Source: Mycobacterium ahvazicum
GTDB lineage: Bacteria; Actinomycetota; Actinomycetes; Mycobacteriales; Mycobacteriaceae
Direction: 5' to 3'
DNA length: 64,000 nt
Assembly: GCF_900176255.2 (NCBI RefSeq)
Contig: NZ_FXEG02000003.1
Coordinates: 186,001-250,000 of the forward strand
Both the position numbers and the translations under genes were made by a program. The notes under the pieces are model-generated. The model had not been told where the DNA came from and did not search any database. It saw only the letters and a list, made by a program, of their open reading frames with translations. Position 1 is the stretch's first letter. Each line of letters begins with the position of its first letter. Shown here in pieces: positions 1 through 9,123 of the stretch.

Positions 1-817
1 GGCCGGGGTGATGCGATGCCGCGGGCGTCGGCGACTGCGAGGTCGACGGTGCAGTCGAATGCACCGGTGCCGGTGTCGCCGTCGGCGGGTGTCCCGGCCC
101 CGGTGTCGATCCCGGCGCCGGTGACGGAGTCGGGGGAGTAGCCGCGGCAATGCGGTTCGCGCTGAAATCGGCTGCCTGGTCGATCATCCCGATCTGCTGG
201 TACTGCCTATGCGCCGAGAAGTCACCCGAGCCCGCGCAGATGGGATCGTTCGGGACACACATCTCAATGGCTTTGGGCGCGTACAGCGGGCCGATTGTCA
301 CCGCCGGCTGGTTGATCATGCTCATGAACTGGCTCGCCGGCTTTCCGAACAGCGCTACGGCGGCAACGTGGTTGGCGACTTCGGCCGGCATGGGCTGCAG
401 GTCCTGCCCGATGCGGGCACCTTCCGGCACCTGGTTAGCAGTGACGAACCCCATTACGGCCGCGCCCTGCGAGTATCCGCCGAGCACCATTTGGGTCTTA
501 GGACACGCCGCCGCCGTCTGTTCGATGTGAGCGCCCGCGTCGCTTATGCCGTCGACGGCTCTAGGGAAGCTCATGGTCGCGGGGTAGTCGACCGGATACA
601 CGGCAAGCGACTTCGAGCCAAGTCGCGCGCGCAGCGCATCGACGAAATTCTCCCCGACATCGCCCAGTCCGGGCGCCTCGTCGGTTCCTCGGGCGAACAC
701 GACCTCGACATCGGGGCACGGTTCGGCGGACACAGCGGGAGTGGGGGCAGTCAGCAGCGCCGCCCACGTGGACGTTGTAGCGGCACAAAGCAAAACGGGG
801 AGGGCGTACGCCTTCAC
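1..817 (-). CDS. Cutinase family serine esterase, secreted (3' end off window)
   Basis: Reading the minus strand from a GTG at 817 gives a signal-peptide-like start (VKAYALPVLLCAATTS, then an Ala-rich segment ending AVSA) followed by EPCPDVEVVFARGTDE, the classic mature N-terminus of mycobacterial cutinases. The nucleophile motif GYSQGA follows in the middle, and the acid/base region lies around CVPNDPICAGSGDFSAH. The four conserved cysteines are present. Cutinases hydrolyse carboxyl esters or phospholipids outside the cell. After about residue 230 the protein continues into a Pro/Thr/Ser-rich tail that is still open at base 1, so this is a tailed cutinase whose C-terminus lies outside the window. 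The ATG at 833 is in another frame and was not used. Family call is firm; the paralogue (cut1-like?) is not determined. Confidence 0.85.
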   Translation of the reverse strand, partial: MKAYALPVLLCAATTSTWAALLTAPTPAVSAEPCPDVEVVFARGTDEAPGLGDVGENFVDALRARLGSKSLAVYPVDYPATMSFPRAVDGISDAGAHIEQTAAACPKTQMVLGGYSQGAAVMGFVTANQVPEGARIGQDLQPMPAEVANHVAAVALFGKPASQFMSMINQPAVTIGPLYAPKAIEMCVPNDPICAGSGDFSAHRQYQQIGMIDQAADFSANRIAAATPPTPSPAPGSTPGPGHPPTATPAPVHSTAPSTSQSPTPAASHHPG

Positions 818-921
818 GCGTTGATTTTGTCACATTTTCGCCGCCAGCGCCTGCTCATTTTCGTATCTGCCGGTAAGTCGCCCGCGCCGGGCCGGGCACT
901 AGTGAAGTCGTTGTCGCGCAG

Positions 922-1392
922 TTACTTTGGTGTGTCCTGATCACCTTTATGCCGGTGCAGAAAAGCGCTGCCCGCACGCAGCACGCCACGAAACGCGTAG
1001 CCGGCCGCCACCACGCACAGCAGGATCAGCAGGATGAACATCGGCAACCAGTTGCCCCGGCTGTGGTCGACGCCCCACCAGACGATTGTGAAGAGCACCG
1101 CGCACAACATCACCACCACATCGCGCCAGTTGCCCTGGTACGACATCGCGGCCCGGCGCAATGCACGGCTCCGGTTCGCTGCGTCGACCAAGTCGTCAAC
1201 CCTGGCATCGATCGAGCGGCGCAGCGCATCGCGTCTCTCGCTGGCCTCGGGTGGCAGGCGATCCAGCAGATCCATGTCCTGCTGGATCAATTGCCGATAG
1301 TCGGGACCCCGGAATTGCACGGCCGCCAGCGCCAGTAAGACACCGCCGAAAGCCGGTGCGCTGTCCAACGCGAGCTGTCCAAGTCCGACCAT
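922..1392 (-). CDS. Small membrane protein of unknown function
   Basis: A 156-residue protein with a hydrophobic N-terminal segment (about residues 8-25), a charged helical middle rich in Arg/Asp (RLPPEASERRDALRRS), and two adjacent strongly hydrophobic segments near residues 92-135 (VVVMLCAVLFTIVW; FILLILLCVVAAGYAF). This predicts a membrane protein with its charged loop and tail in the cytoplasm. A GTG six bases upstream (1398) is also in frame, but GAGGAG sits at proper distance only from the ATG at 1392. It lies directly downstream of a TetR gene on the same strand (about 30 bp gap), so the two are probably co-transcribed. I do not recognise the family. Confidence 0.65.
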   Translation of the reverse strand: MVGLGQLALDSAPAFGGVLLALAAVQFRGPDYRQLIQQDMDLLDRLPPEASERRDALRRSIDARVDDLVDAANRSRALRRAAMSYQGNWRDVVVMLCAVLFTIVWWGVDHSRGNWLPMFILLILLCVVAAGYAFRGVLRAGSAFLHRHKGDQDTPK

Positions 1393-1423
1393 GGTCACTC
1401 CTCTTTGAGTGGCTGATCCCGGA

Positions 1424-2092
1424 TCAGGACGCCGCCGATGGCCGCCGCCGCGCGCGCGGCTCAGGAGTCCGCAGCGGGTCCATCGCCTGGGCGATTTGCG
1501 GGTAGGCGATCGCCGGTCCGATCCAGCGGACCAGGTAGCGCCGAAGATCCGCGCCGCTGCGGGCGGGCCGGCCGGGGTCTGCGAGGAACGAGTGCAGCAG
1601 CCGAAGGGTGAACTCGTTCAACTCGTCCAGGCCCGCGTCGTCGAAACCGTGCTGCTCCCAATCGATATCGAAGCGGTGCAGCATCGATCGCCCGAAGGCC
1701 AGCGCGGTATCCGACACGATGGAAATCGCCTGACCTCCGCGGTGGCGCCGGTTCAGCACCAACTCCAGCTGATTGTCGGAAGCCAGCTGCTCGACGCAGA
1801 ACGCAAAACTCTCTGTCACCGCCAGGACGGGATCGGTGATGCCTTTGAGGTGAGCCGCCAGATGATCGAGGAAGCCGTCTGCCGATCGCATCGCGCTCGC
1901 CACCAGCAATGCCTGAGTCCCGGGGAAGTACCGGTACACGGTTTGCCGGGTCACACCCAGAGCTCGGGCGACATCGGCGATCCGCATCGCCGAGCCGCGC
2001 TCGTCGATGATCTTGTCCGCCGCGTCCAGGATTCGCTCGATCGCTTCCTCATCGGAGGCGGGCGTGTTCCCGGCCCAACCGTGACTGCGCAT
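1424..2092 (-). CDS. TetR-family transcriptional regulator
   Basis: 222 residues. The N-terminal DNA-binding domain is clear: AIERILDAADKIIDERG, then MRIADVARALGVTRQTVYRYF, a canonical TetR helix-turn-helix around residues 35-58. The C-terminal half is helical and ligand-binding-like, ending in an Arg-rich tail. It is divergent from the amidohydrolase at 2250 with about 157 bp between them, so it probably controls that gene, itself and the small membrane protein behind it. The ligand is not predictable. Confidence 0.85.
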   Translation of the reverse strand: MRSHGWAGNTPASDEEAIERILDAADKIIDERGSAMRIADVARALGVTRQTVYRYFPGTQALLVASAMRSADGFLDHLAAHLKGITDPVLAVTESFAFCVEQLASDNQLELVLNRRHRGGQAISIVSDTALAFGRSMLHRFDIDWEQHGFDDAGLDELNEFTLRLLHSFLADPGRPARSGADLRRYLVRWIGPAIAYPQIAQAMDPLRTPEPRARRRPSAAS

Positions 2093-2141
2093 AGCTAGCG
2101 AGCGGCAAACATGTTGTCGGTGCTCATCACCGCTAGATCAT

Positions 2142-2160
2142 ATCGTCGCAGCTAGACGAT
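2142..2160. promoter_or_regulatory. Candidate TetR operator (inverted repeat)
   Basis: ATCGTC at 2142-2147 and GACGAT at 2155-2160 form a perfect 6-bp inverted repeat with a 7-bp spacer, inside the divergent region between the TetR gene and the amidohydrolase. Placement and symmetry suit a TetR-dimer site, but this is inferred from position only. Confidence 0.3.
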
Positions 2161-2249
2161 CGTTGCTGACGCGCTCAGCCGACCCGCCAACCAATGACAA
2201 GACACTATCGGCGGTGTGTATGCTCACTCCTAATCGGGAGGCCTGAAAC

Positions 2250-4058
2250 ATGCAGTACGACACCGTGATCATGAATGGACGCTGGTTCGACGGAACCGGC
2301 GCGCCGTCGGCTGTTCGCAACATCGGGGTGCGCGACGGCCGCGTCGCCACCATCACCGGCGAGGCGCTGGACACGACCGGCGCCGATGTCATCGACGCAA
2401 CGGGACAGTGGGTGATCCCCGGGATCATCGACATCCATACCCACTACGACATCGAAACACTCTGTGAACCAGCGCTTTCCGAGTCACTGAGACACGGTGT
2501 CACCACCGTGCTGCTGGGCTCCTGCTCGCTGTCCACGGTGTACCTGGACAACGTCGACGCGGGCGACATCTTCGGCCGCGTCGAGGCGATTCCGCGCCGC
2601 TACGTCATCGAGCAGCTCGACAAGGCCCGGTCGTGGCGCAGCCCGAAGGAGTATGTAGCCGCCCTCGAGGAGCTGAACCTGGGCCCCAACGTGGCCGCGT
2701 TCATCGGCCATTCCGATATGCGGGCCGCGACGATGGGGCTCGACCGGGCGACCCGCAAGGACATCCGGCCGTCGGCGGGCGAACTGGCGCGGATGGAGTC
2801 GATGCTGACCGAGGCGCTCGACGAGGGTTTCGTCGGGATGTCCTCTCAGCAATTGCTCTTCGACAAGCTCGACGGTGAGGTGTGCAGGTCGCGCACCCTG
2901 CCGTCGACCTACGCCACGCCACGCGAACTGCGTCGGCTCAACGCTATTCTGCGGCGGCGCAACAAGATCCTGCAGTCCGGTCCCGACATCAAGAATCCGC
3001 TGTCGATCTTCTCCCAGCTGGCGACCTCGCTCGGGGTGGGCCGCCGTCGCCTCAAAACCAGTCTGCTGTCGGCCGCCGACGTGAAGGCCTTGCCACCGGT
3101 CATCTACCTGATGGAAGCCGCGGCGCGGGTCGTTAATCGACTCGGCGGTGACTTTCGGTGGCAACATCTGCCGGTGCCGTTCGAAGTGTATGCCGACGGG
3201 ATTTCGCTGGTGATCTTCGAAGAATTCGGCTCCGGCGCCGCCGCGCTGCATCTGCAGGACGAGCTTGCCCGCAACGAGCTGATCCGCGACGAGGACTACC
3301 GGCGCCAGTTCCGCAAGGACTACGACCAGAAATACGGACCGCGCGTGTGGCACCGTGACTTCTTCGACGCCGACATCGTGGCGTGCCCCAACGAATCGGT
3401 GGTGGGCAAGTCTTTCGGGCAGGTTGGGCTGGATCGCGGCGGCCTGCACCCGGTCGACGCGTTCCTCGATCTGGTGCTCGAGCACGGCGAGGCGCTGCGC
3501 TGGCGTACCACGATTTCCAACCACCGGCCCGAATTGCTCAGGAAGCTGGCGCAAAGCGCATGCGTCCAGATGGGGTTCTCGGACGCGGGCGCGCACCTGC
3601 GCAACATGGCGTTCTACAACTCCGGCCTGCGGCTGTTGCGCCAGGTGAACGACGCCGCGAAGCGCGGCACACCGTTCCTGTCGGTCGAGCGGGCAGTGCA
3701 CCGGCTCACCGGCGAGCTCGGAGCCTGGTACGGGATCGACGCGGGCACCTTGCGTGAAGGCGACCGGGCGGACATCGTGGTGATCGACCCGGACAAGCTC
3801 GACGAATCGCTGGATGCGTATGCCGAGCAACCGGTCGAGTCCTACGGCGGGCTGTCGCGCATGGTGAACCGCAACGACGACACCGTCACGCACGTGTTCG
3901 TGTCCGGGCAATCCGTGTTCAACGCGGGACAGGCCTCGCCGGTGCTGGGCAAGCAGCGGTTCGGCCAGTTCCTGCGGGCCGGCGAGCCGGCCCGGACGCT
4001 GACACCGGTGGGCCTGAACAGTCAATCCACTTGTGCGGCAGGCTCATCAGGCAACTGA
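2250..4058 (+). CDS. Amidohydrolase, D-aminoacylase / N-acyl-D-amino-acid deacylase type
   Basis: 602 residues, ATG preceded by GGGAGG. The N-terminal small beta-domain begins MQYDTVIMNGRWFDGTGAP, followed by GQWVIPGIIDIHTHYD (about residues 52-67), which carries the HxH metal ligands of amidohydrolase family 3. Later hallmarks include FIGHSDMRAAT, SDAGAHLRN (the metal-binding Asp near the C-terminus) and the closing composite domain GTLREGDRADIVVIDPD. The family hydrolyses N-acyl-D-amino acids, hydantoins or related amides in the cytoplasm. The length is above the usual 480-550, mostly through insertions in the middle. It is divergent from a TetR gene and its 3' end overlaps the convergent TetR gene at 4047 by 12 bp. 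Real substrate unknown. Confidence 0.85.
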   Translation: MQYDTVIMNGRWFDGTGAPSAVRNIGVRDGRVATITGEALDTTGADVIDATGQWVIPGIIDIHTHYDIETLCEPALSESLRHGVTTVLLGSCSLSTVYLDNVDAGDIFGRVEAIPRRYVIEQLDKARSWRSPKEYVAALEELNLGPNVAAFIGHSDMRAATMGLDRATRKDIRPSAGELARMESMLTEALDEGFVGMSSQQLLFDKLDGEVCRSRTLPSTYATPRELRRLNAILRRRNKILQSGPDIKNPLSIFSQLATSLGVGRRRLKTSLLSAADVKALPPVIYLMEAAARVVNRLGGDFRWQHLPVPFEVYADGISLVIFEEFGSGAAALHLQDELARNELIRDEDYRRQFRKDYDQKYGPRVWHRDFFDADIVACPNESVVGKSFGQVGLDRGGLHPVDAFLDLVLEHGEALRWRTTISNHRPELLRKLAQSACVQMGFSDAGAHLRNMAFYNSGLRLLRQVNDAAKRGTPFLSVERAVHRLTGELGAWYGIDAGTLREGDRADIVVIDPDKLDESLDAYAEQPVESYGGLSRMVNRNDDTVTHVFVSGQSVFNAGQASPVLGKQRFGQFLRAGEPARTLTPVGLNSQSTCAAGSSGN

Positions 4059-4646
4059 GGCTCCCAGGATGAGGTTGACCGCCTCGTCGAGTTGCCCGGC
4101 GATCTCCTCGTAGCTGACGAATCGCGCCGTCATCAGCGCGCCGGCGAACGTCATCTGGAGGGTGGTTTTCACGGCGCGCGGCCAGCCCGGGCCCAGCGCG
4201 GCGGCGATCCGCTTGGACACTTCTTCGCCGATCTGTTCGCGCAGCGGCGCAACGGCCGGATCGTCGGCCATCAAGGCCGTTCCGCAGGCGGCACTCAGCT
4301 CGGGCTCGTCGGCCACGGCCACCGCCATGTCCCGCAGTGTCGCGCTCACCCTGGTCTTGGTGGTGTTGTTGACGTCGGTATGCAGCGGCAGCGCACGCAG
4401 AAAGCGCAGATAGACGGCCGCCACCAGAGCGCTTTTCGACGGGAAGTAGGTGTAGGCGCTGGCCGGCGACACCCCGGCCCGCGCCGCGACGGCCCGCATC
4501 GTCAGGTTGGCGTACGACGATTCGCGCAGTTCGGCCAGGCCGGCGTCGAGGACCTTGCGGATCGTCTGTCCTGGCCGGCGATCCGAGCGGCGCGCACCTG
4601 CGGCACCGTCCGCCGACCGGGCGGCAGGCGCCACTTCTCTAGACAC
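4047..4646 (-). CDS. TetR-family transcriptional regulator
   Basis: From the GTG at 4646 this encodes 199 residues: a basic N-terminus (SDRRPGQTIRKVLDAGLAEL), then LTMRAVAARAGVSPASAYTYFPSKSAL as the HTH and anchoring helix, and a helical effector domain. A much longer open frame extends upstream to 5162 but shows no family features and crosses the start of the divergent methyltransferase gene, so I shortened it. The gene ends 12 bp inside the amidohydrolase gene on the other strand. Start choice is moderately certain. Confidence 0.75.
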   Translation of the reverse strand: MSREVAPAARSADGAAGARRSDRRPGQTIRKVLDAGLAELRESSYANLTMRAVAARAGVSPASAYTYFPSKSALVAAVYLRFLRALPLHTDVNNTTKTRVSATLRDMAVAVADEPELSAACGTALMADDPAVAPLREQIGEEVSKRIAAALGPGWPRAVKTTLQMTFAGALMTARFVSYEEIAGQLDEAVNLILGASVA

Positions 4647-4837
4647 CCGTCCACTGTAGAAAACGGCCACCCCCGGCCCACCACCGCGTCCCAGGACGGT
4701 TAAACGTCCCGGTACTGCGTCGACGGCGTCTGTTTCGCCTCGATCGGTGGATACGCGAGCGCCGACCCGTAGCGTCAAACGCAGACAGTTGTCCAGAACT
4801 TTCGACTCTGCGGTTCGCGTGCCGTAGGAGTCGTAAG

Positions 4838-5392
4838 GTGACGGCTGTGACCCGGGAGGACCAGCGCCGTTGGGACGAGCGGTACACGAGTAAGGAACCG
4901 GCGTCCGGCGCGGCGGTCGGGCCTCCTGCTGCCTTCGCCACCTATGCGGATATTTTCCCGACAACCGGGCGGGCGCTCGACGTCGCCTGCGGCCGGGGGC
5001 TCGCCAGCGTCTGGCTGGCGCAGCGGGGCCTGCAGGTCGTCGGGTTCGACGTCTCCGCGGTCGGCATTGGCCAAGCCCGGGAACTGGCCCGGCACAGCGG
5101 AGTTGACGCACGCTGCCGTTTCGATGTTGTGGACCTCGACGACGGGCTGCCGGACGGCCCACCCGTCGACGTCATCGTCTGCCACAGATTCCGCGACCGG
5201 CGCCTCGACCAGGCGCTCATCGATCGCCTGGCGCCGGGCGGCCTGCTGGCCACGGCGGCGCTCAGCGAAGTCGGGGCCGAACCGGGACCGTTTCGCGCGG
5301 CTCCGGGCGAGCTAGCGTCGGCCTTCGGCGCACTGGGCGTCATCGCCGCAGGCGAGAGCCAGGGCCTAGCCTGGCTGCTGGCCCGGGCTTGA
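4838..5392 (+). CDS. Class I SAM-dependent methyltransferase, small
   Basis: 184 residues from GTG. The Rossmann glycine loop is ALDVACGRGLASVWLAQRG (about residues 46-64), followed by VVGFDVSAVGIGQARELA with the acidic residue that binds the SAM ribose, and a third strand ending DVIVCHRF. The N-terminal RRWDERYTS is typical of tellurite-resistance/TehB-like and thiopurine-type small methyltransferases. The substrate cannot be named. It is divergent from the TetR gene and convergent with the helicase gene, standing alone as a single-gene unit. Confidence 0.8.
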   Translation: MTAVTREDQRRWDERYTSKEPASGAAVGPPAAFATYADIFPTTGRALDVACGRGLASVWLAQRGLQVVGFDVSAVGIGQARELARHSGVDARCRFDVVDLDDGLPDGPPVDVIVCHRFRDRRLDQALIDRLAPGGLLATAALSEVGAEPGPFRAAPGELASAFGALGVIAAGESQGLAWLLARA

Positions 5393-5402
5393 GCCCCGCG
5401 AA

Positions 5403-6794
5403 TCACCCCTGCGCGCGGCTGGATCGCCGGCGATGTTCGACCCGCCGGGTCGGTGTCGCGGTGCGGTGCGGCGCCCCCGAGTCGGTGCGCGCGGTATTGG
5501 CTTTCGCGGATCGAGTGCCACCCTGACGGCGGCGGTGGCCGCCCTCGTTCGGTCGGTGCTGCCGGGGCGGGCGCGATGGCGCAGCGGCGGGCGCCGGCGC
5601 CTGGTAGGGCGCGACCTCGCCGACGAGCGCTTGCACCGCCTCCGATGTCGCGGTCACCTGCTGAGGGGCGACTTTGATACCGGCCTTGCGCATCAATGTC
5701 TGCGTGTCATGTCGCTGCTCGGGCAACACCACGGTGACGACGTCACCGGCGCTGCCGGCCCGTGCCGTGCGCCCGGACCTGTGCAGATAGGACTTGTGCT
5801 CGGCGGGCGGGTCGATGTGCACGACGAGTTCGACCTCGTCGACGTGCACGCCGCGGGCGGCGATATCGGTTGCTACCAGCACCCGGGCGCCACCGGAGGC
5901 GAACATCGCCAGGTTGCGCTCGCGGGCGGGCTGAGACAGGTTGCCGTGCAGGTCGACTGACGGAACTCCCGATTCGGTGAGCTGCTTGGCGAGCTTGCGG
6001 GCCTGATGCTTGGTGCGCATGAACAGAATCCGGCGCCCGGTGCCGGACGCGAGCCGGTGCACGACTTCCTTCTTGGCTTCGGCGTTGGCGACGTGGAACA
6101 CGTGATGGGTCATCGCGGATACCGGCGAGTCGGCACTGTCGACGGCGTGTGACACCTCATCGCGGAGGAACCGCTTGACGAGCTTGTCCACGCCGTTGTC
6201 CAGGGTCGCCGAAAACAGCATCCGCTGGCCGCCGTTGGGCGTCGCGGCCAGAATTCGGGTGACGCCGGGCAGGAAGCCGAGATCGGCCATGTGATCGGCT
6301 TCGTCGATCACAGTGATCTCGACCGCCTCGAGGCTGATCAGCCGTTGCTTCATCAGATCCTCGAGCCGGCCCGGGCAGGCCACCACGATGTCGGCGCCGG
6401 CCCTCAGCGCGCTCACCTGACGAGATTGCGAAACGCCGCCGAAGATCGTCGTGACGCGCAGACCGCATGCGGTTGCCAGCGGTTCCAGCGTCGCGGTGAT
6501 CTGGCTCGCCAGCTCACGGGTCGGCGCGAGCACCAAACCCGATGGCCGCGAGGGGCGCCGGTTTCCGTCGGAGAGTCGGCTGACCAACGGGATCGAGAAG
6601 GCAAGGGTCTTGCCGCTGCCGGTCTTCCCGCGGCCCAGCACGTCCCTGCCGGCCAGCGTGTCCGGAAGGGTTTCGACCTGAATCGGAAATGGATGTTCGA
6701 TGCCGCGCTTGGCGAGTGCGCCGACGATCGGTCGTGGCACGCCGAGATCGGCAAATGTTTTGTCGGTAGTCACTTTTCGGTGCCTTTCAGGCAT
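5403..6794 (-). CDS. rhlE: DEAD-box ATP-dependent RNA helicase, RhlE type
   Basis: 463 residues. All helicase motifs are visible: Q motif (TFADLGVPRPIVGAL ... PFPIQVETLP), motif I GRGKTGSGKT, Ia APTRELA, II DEAD (VIDEADHMADLGF), III SAT, IV/V ATDIAARGVHV and VI HRSGRTARAG. A basic, Pro/Arg/Gln-rich C-terminal tail follows, as in mycobacterial Rv3211-like RhlE proteins, which unwind structured RNA in ribosome assembly and degradosome work. Start is ATG 6794; a GTG at 6773 with a GAAAGG nearby is an alternative that removes seven residues. Confidence 0.88.
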   Translation of the reverse strand: MPERHRKVTTDKTFADLGVPRPIVGALAKRGIEHPFPIQVETLPDTLAGRDVLGRGKTGSGKTLAFSIPLVSRLSDGNRRPSRPSGLVLAPTRELASQITATLEPLATACGLRVTTIFGGVSQSRQVSALRAGADIVVACPGRLEDLMKQRLISLEAVEITVIDEADHMADLGFLPGVTRILAATPNGGQRMLFSATLDNGVDKLVKRFLRDEVSHAVDSADSPVSAMTHHVFHVANAEAKKEVVHRLASGTGRRILFMRTKHQARKLAKQLTESGVPSVDLHGNLSQPARERNLAMFASGGARVLVATDIAARGVHVDEVELVVHIDPPAEHKSYLHRSGRTARAGSAGDVVTVVLPEQRHDTQTLMRKAGIKVAPQQVTATSEAVQALVGEVAPYQAPAPAAAPSRPPRQHRPNEGGHRRRQGGTRSAKANTARTDSGAPHRTATPTRRVEHRRRSSRAQG

Positions 6795-7073
6795 CGGTGC
6801 CGAGCCGGCGACGAGTACATCGTGCGGCCATCAGCACTATGGTGGCGAGATTGCCGGTCGGCAAAATCGATCGCCGCGAGACAAGCTAGTGCGGATGCAC
6901 GTCATCTGGATGCGGTGTTGGGCTCAGACTTTGAGCTGGCACCGGAGGATGAGGAAGCGTTCCACGACGTCGTCGGTATTCGAGGTAGATGAGACCAACG
7001 TTGTTCACAGCCTAGCGCACGCGACGAAAAAGACGACGCTGGAGGGTTGTGATGTTCGTCGCTGCACGTGTGG
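6795..7073. other. Intergenic, no gene seen
   Basis: About 280 bp between the helicase start and the 3' end of the hydratase-like trio. The open frames here have no family features or ribosome binding sites. The helicase promoter must lie in its left part; nothing else stands out. Confidence 0.5.
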
Positions 7074-7427
7074 TCAGGCTTCCAGCCGGGCCCGGACTGC
7101 CGCCAGTCGCTCGGCCAGCTCGACTTCACCGATGACGCCGCGGGCCACCAGCGAGTGCGCCAGGGCGACCAGCCGGTTTTCCGGGTAGGGCAGGTCGGCG
7201 TAGATCGTCGCCGACAGCGCGTCCTCTTCGTTGCGGCGTTCGACGAAGTTGAGTACCTCTGAGCCACAAGCACTTTGGTCAAGTGCGTCGCAGATGCCGT
7301 CCAGGCTGGTCTTCCAGGGCGGCACCGGATTTTCGACGCCGTACTTCGCGGCCATTCGGGCCCATATCTGGTTGCGTTCAACAATTTTCGCCAACGGCGC
7401 GATCGTGGACGGGTCGGAACTGTTCAC
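7074..7427 (-). CDS. Small nitrile hydratase / thiocyanate hydrolase-like subunit
   Basis: 117 residues from a GTG at 7427, 17 bp after the stop of the metal-binding subunit gene. The sequence PVPPWKTSLDGICDALDQSA and ENRLVALAHSLVARGVIGE resembles the N-terminal helical part of nitrile hydratase beta chains, which is a separate protein in thiocyanate hydrolases (ScnA, similar size). It likely packs against the alpha-like subunit or helps load the metal. It is the last gene of a three-gene unit with tight spacing. The exact role, subunit or activator, cannot be separated by eye. Confidence 0.6.
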   Translation of the reverse strand: MNSSDPSTIAPLAKIVERNQIWARMAAKYGVENPVPPWKTSLDGICDALDQSACGSEVLNFVERRNEEDALSATIYADLPYPENRLVALAHSLVARGVIGEVELAERLAAVRARLEA

Positions 7428-7444
7428 CTGGCCACCCGCGGTGA

Positions 7445-8143
7445 TCAGTCGCTGACCGGATGGGTGGCGGGCCGTGTCGCGGTGATCGCGTTCGTCGTCA
7501 CCCCCGCCTTGGGCAGCGCGACGCCGATCAGACAATCGCGAGTAAGGATCTCGACCAGCTGGTCCTCGGTCCAGCCGTCGGTTCCTTCGGGGCGTACGGG
7601 CATCACCATGAAACGATGTTTCTGATTGGAATCCTCCACCCGGATCTCGACGTCCTCGGAAAGATAGAGCCCGAACTCCGCGAGTACCTGGCGCGGCCAG
7701 CGCACGATGCGCCGCCGGAAGTTGGGTGTGCGGTACCACTCGGGCGAATTGCCCAGGATCGGACGGGGATAACACGAACACAGCGTGCACACGATCACGT
7801 GGTGCAGCACGGGCGTGTCTACAAGAACGTGAAACGCCGTGAAATCGCTGGGCGTTCCGAACCCCGTCGGTTGCAGCCAGTCGACGCCGACTTCCTTGCT
7901 GGCTGCGAGCGGGTCGGCAACGACCAAGTCTTTGAACGCTGGCTGAAGCCACGCCCTAGCCACCAGGCGCGCGGCGGGCGTGGGACCGATCTGTTCGGCG
8001 TACTCGGTCATCAGCCGGTGTTCGGCCGCGGTGAAAATCCCTTTCTCGATACACAATTCGCGAAGGGCGATCTCAAGGACCTCGAAGTCGGTGATCTCGT
8101 CCACCATCGGCGCGGCGGTGCGATCGTGATCGTGATCGGTCAT
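7445..8143 (-). CDS. Nitrile hydratase alpha / thiocyanate hydrolase gamma-like subunit (metal-binding)
   Basis: 232 residues. The catalytic metal site is explicit: VCTLCSCYP, the Cys-Thr-Leu-Cys-Ser-Cys claw whose Thr variant marks cobalt enzymes (Fe enzymes usually have Ser). Two of these cysteines become sulfinic/sulfenic acids in the known enzymes. The following WYRTPNFRRRIVRWPRQVL matches the family's arginines that bridge to the beta chain. It hydrates nitriles to amides or hydrolyses thiocyanate. ATG at 8143 overlaps the TGA of the upstream beta gene (ATGA), a sign of translational coupling and fixed stoichiometry. An Asp/His-rich N-terminus (TDHDHDR) is also seen. Confidence 0.82.
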   Translation of the reverse strand: MTDHDHDRTAAPMVDEITDFEVLEIALRELCIEKGIFTAAEHRLMTEYAEQIGPTPAARLVARAWLQPAFKDLVVADPLAASKEVGVDWLQPTGFGTPSDFTAFHVLVDTPVLHHVIVCTLCSCYPRPILGNSPEWYRTPNFRRRIVRWPRQVLAEFGLYLSEDVEIRVEDSNQKHRFMVMPVRPEGTDGWTEDQLVEILTRDCLIGVALPKAGVTTNAITATRPATHPVSD

Positions 8144-8997
8144 GCCGATGCCCTCTCGGATCCGGCCGCTTCGAGCCATCGCTCGGGGATCTCGGTTTGC
8201 AGGGTGTCGTTGCTGGGACCGGTGTAGGCATGCCAAAGTTCGGCGAGGTTGAACCGAACGATGTAGAACCACTCGGGTTTTTGATCGGGGCCGGCCCAGG
8301 TCTCGTCTTCGGCGGCGGGGCTTTCATAGGTGACGGCGGCGATTTCACCCGTCGCGCCCCGCACATACTCCTGGGTTCGGGTATAGAGCAGAATGGGCAG
8401 CTCCTTCACCACGATCCGGTCTCCGACCCGAAACTTCGGCTCGCCGGCCTGACCGGCGAATATCTGCGGGTCGCCAGTGCCGACGGCGCGAAGGTGGTGT
8501 TCGTTGCGTTCGACCTTGGCGGGATCGCCCTCGAATTTGGGCTTGGCCTCCAATGCCTTGCCCTGCAGACCCCCTTCGTATCGGGCCTTCACCTCGATCA
8601 TGCGCTCGGCTAATTCGCTGAGCCCGATGTGGTGTTTCTCGACCAGCACGCGCACGACGGCGAGCAGCCAGCGCACGTAATAAGGGAGACCAAGATAGAT
8701 CGCGCGGCCCAGGTCGACATTGCCCATCCGCCGCCGCTCCTCCGACAACCAGATACCGCGCCAGCCGAGAACCTCGCACATGATGTAGGTGTTCTCTTCC
8801 CAGATCTCGTACTGCTTGTTCTCGTATTCGATCGGGGCATCCGGCTCGCCGCCGACGTCGTGCGGTGTCTTGACGTACGCGGCGAAACGATCGTGATCGA
8901 TCAGATCGGGGGTGGGTGCGTCGGGGAGTTCCGGGTAAGAGGACTTGAGCCTGGCGACTAGATCCAGGCGCTCCGCGCGGTCATAAGGAGTCGCCAT
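8140..8997 (-). CDS. Nitrile hydratase beta-like subunit
   Basis: 285 residues from ATG 8997, which has GGAG five bases upstream. A more distal ATG at 9012 lacks one. The central part (EENTYIMCEVLGWRGIW ... YYVRWLLAVVRVLVEKHHIGLSELAERM) fits the helical beta-chain N-domain. The C-terminal part (FRVGDRIVVKELP ... RTQEYVRGATGEI ... PEWFYIVRFNLAELW) is the SH3-like barrel of nitrile hydratase beta chains. It is longer than the usual 210-230 residues. First gene of the trio; it is divergent from the enoyl-CoA hydratase gene. Confidence 0.75.
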   Translation of the reverse strand: MATPYDRAERLDLVARLKSSYPELPDAPTPDLIDHDRFAAYVKTPHDVGGEPDAPIEYENKQYEIWEENTYIMCEVLGWRGIWLSEERRRMGNVDLGRAIYLGLPYYVRWLLAVVRVLVEKHHIGLSELAERMIEVKARYEGGLQGKALEAKPKFEGDPAKVERNEHHLRAVGTGDPQIFAGQAGEPKFRVGDRIVVKELPILLYTRTQEYVRGATGEIAAVTYESPAAEDETWAGPDQKPEWFYIVRFNLAELWHAYTGPSNDTLQTEIPERWLEAAGSERASA

Positions 8998-9123
8998 ATC
9001 GGCTCCATTCATGCGTCGCGATCTAGGCCTGTGCACAGCCCGGTGCGCACCCAATACAGCTCACTCCACTCGTCAAGATCACGCAACCGCAAAACCAATT
9101 GCGCGCAGGGTAATGTCGAACCG

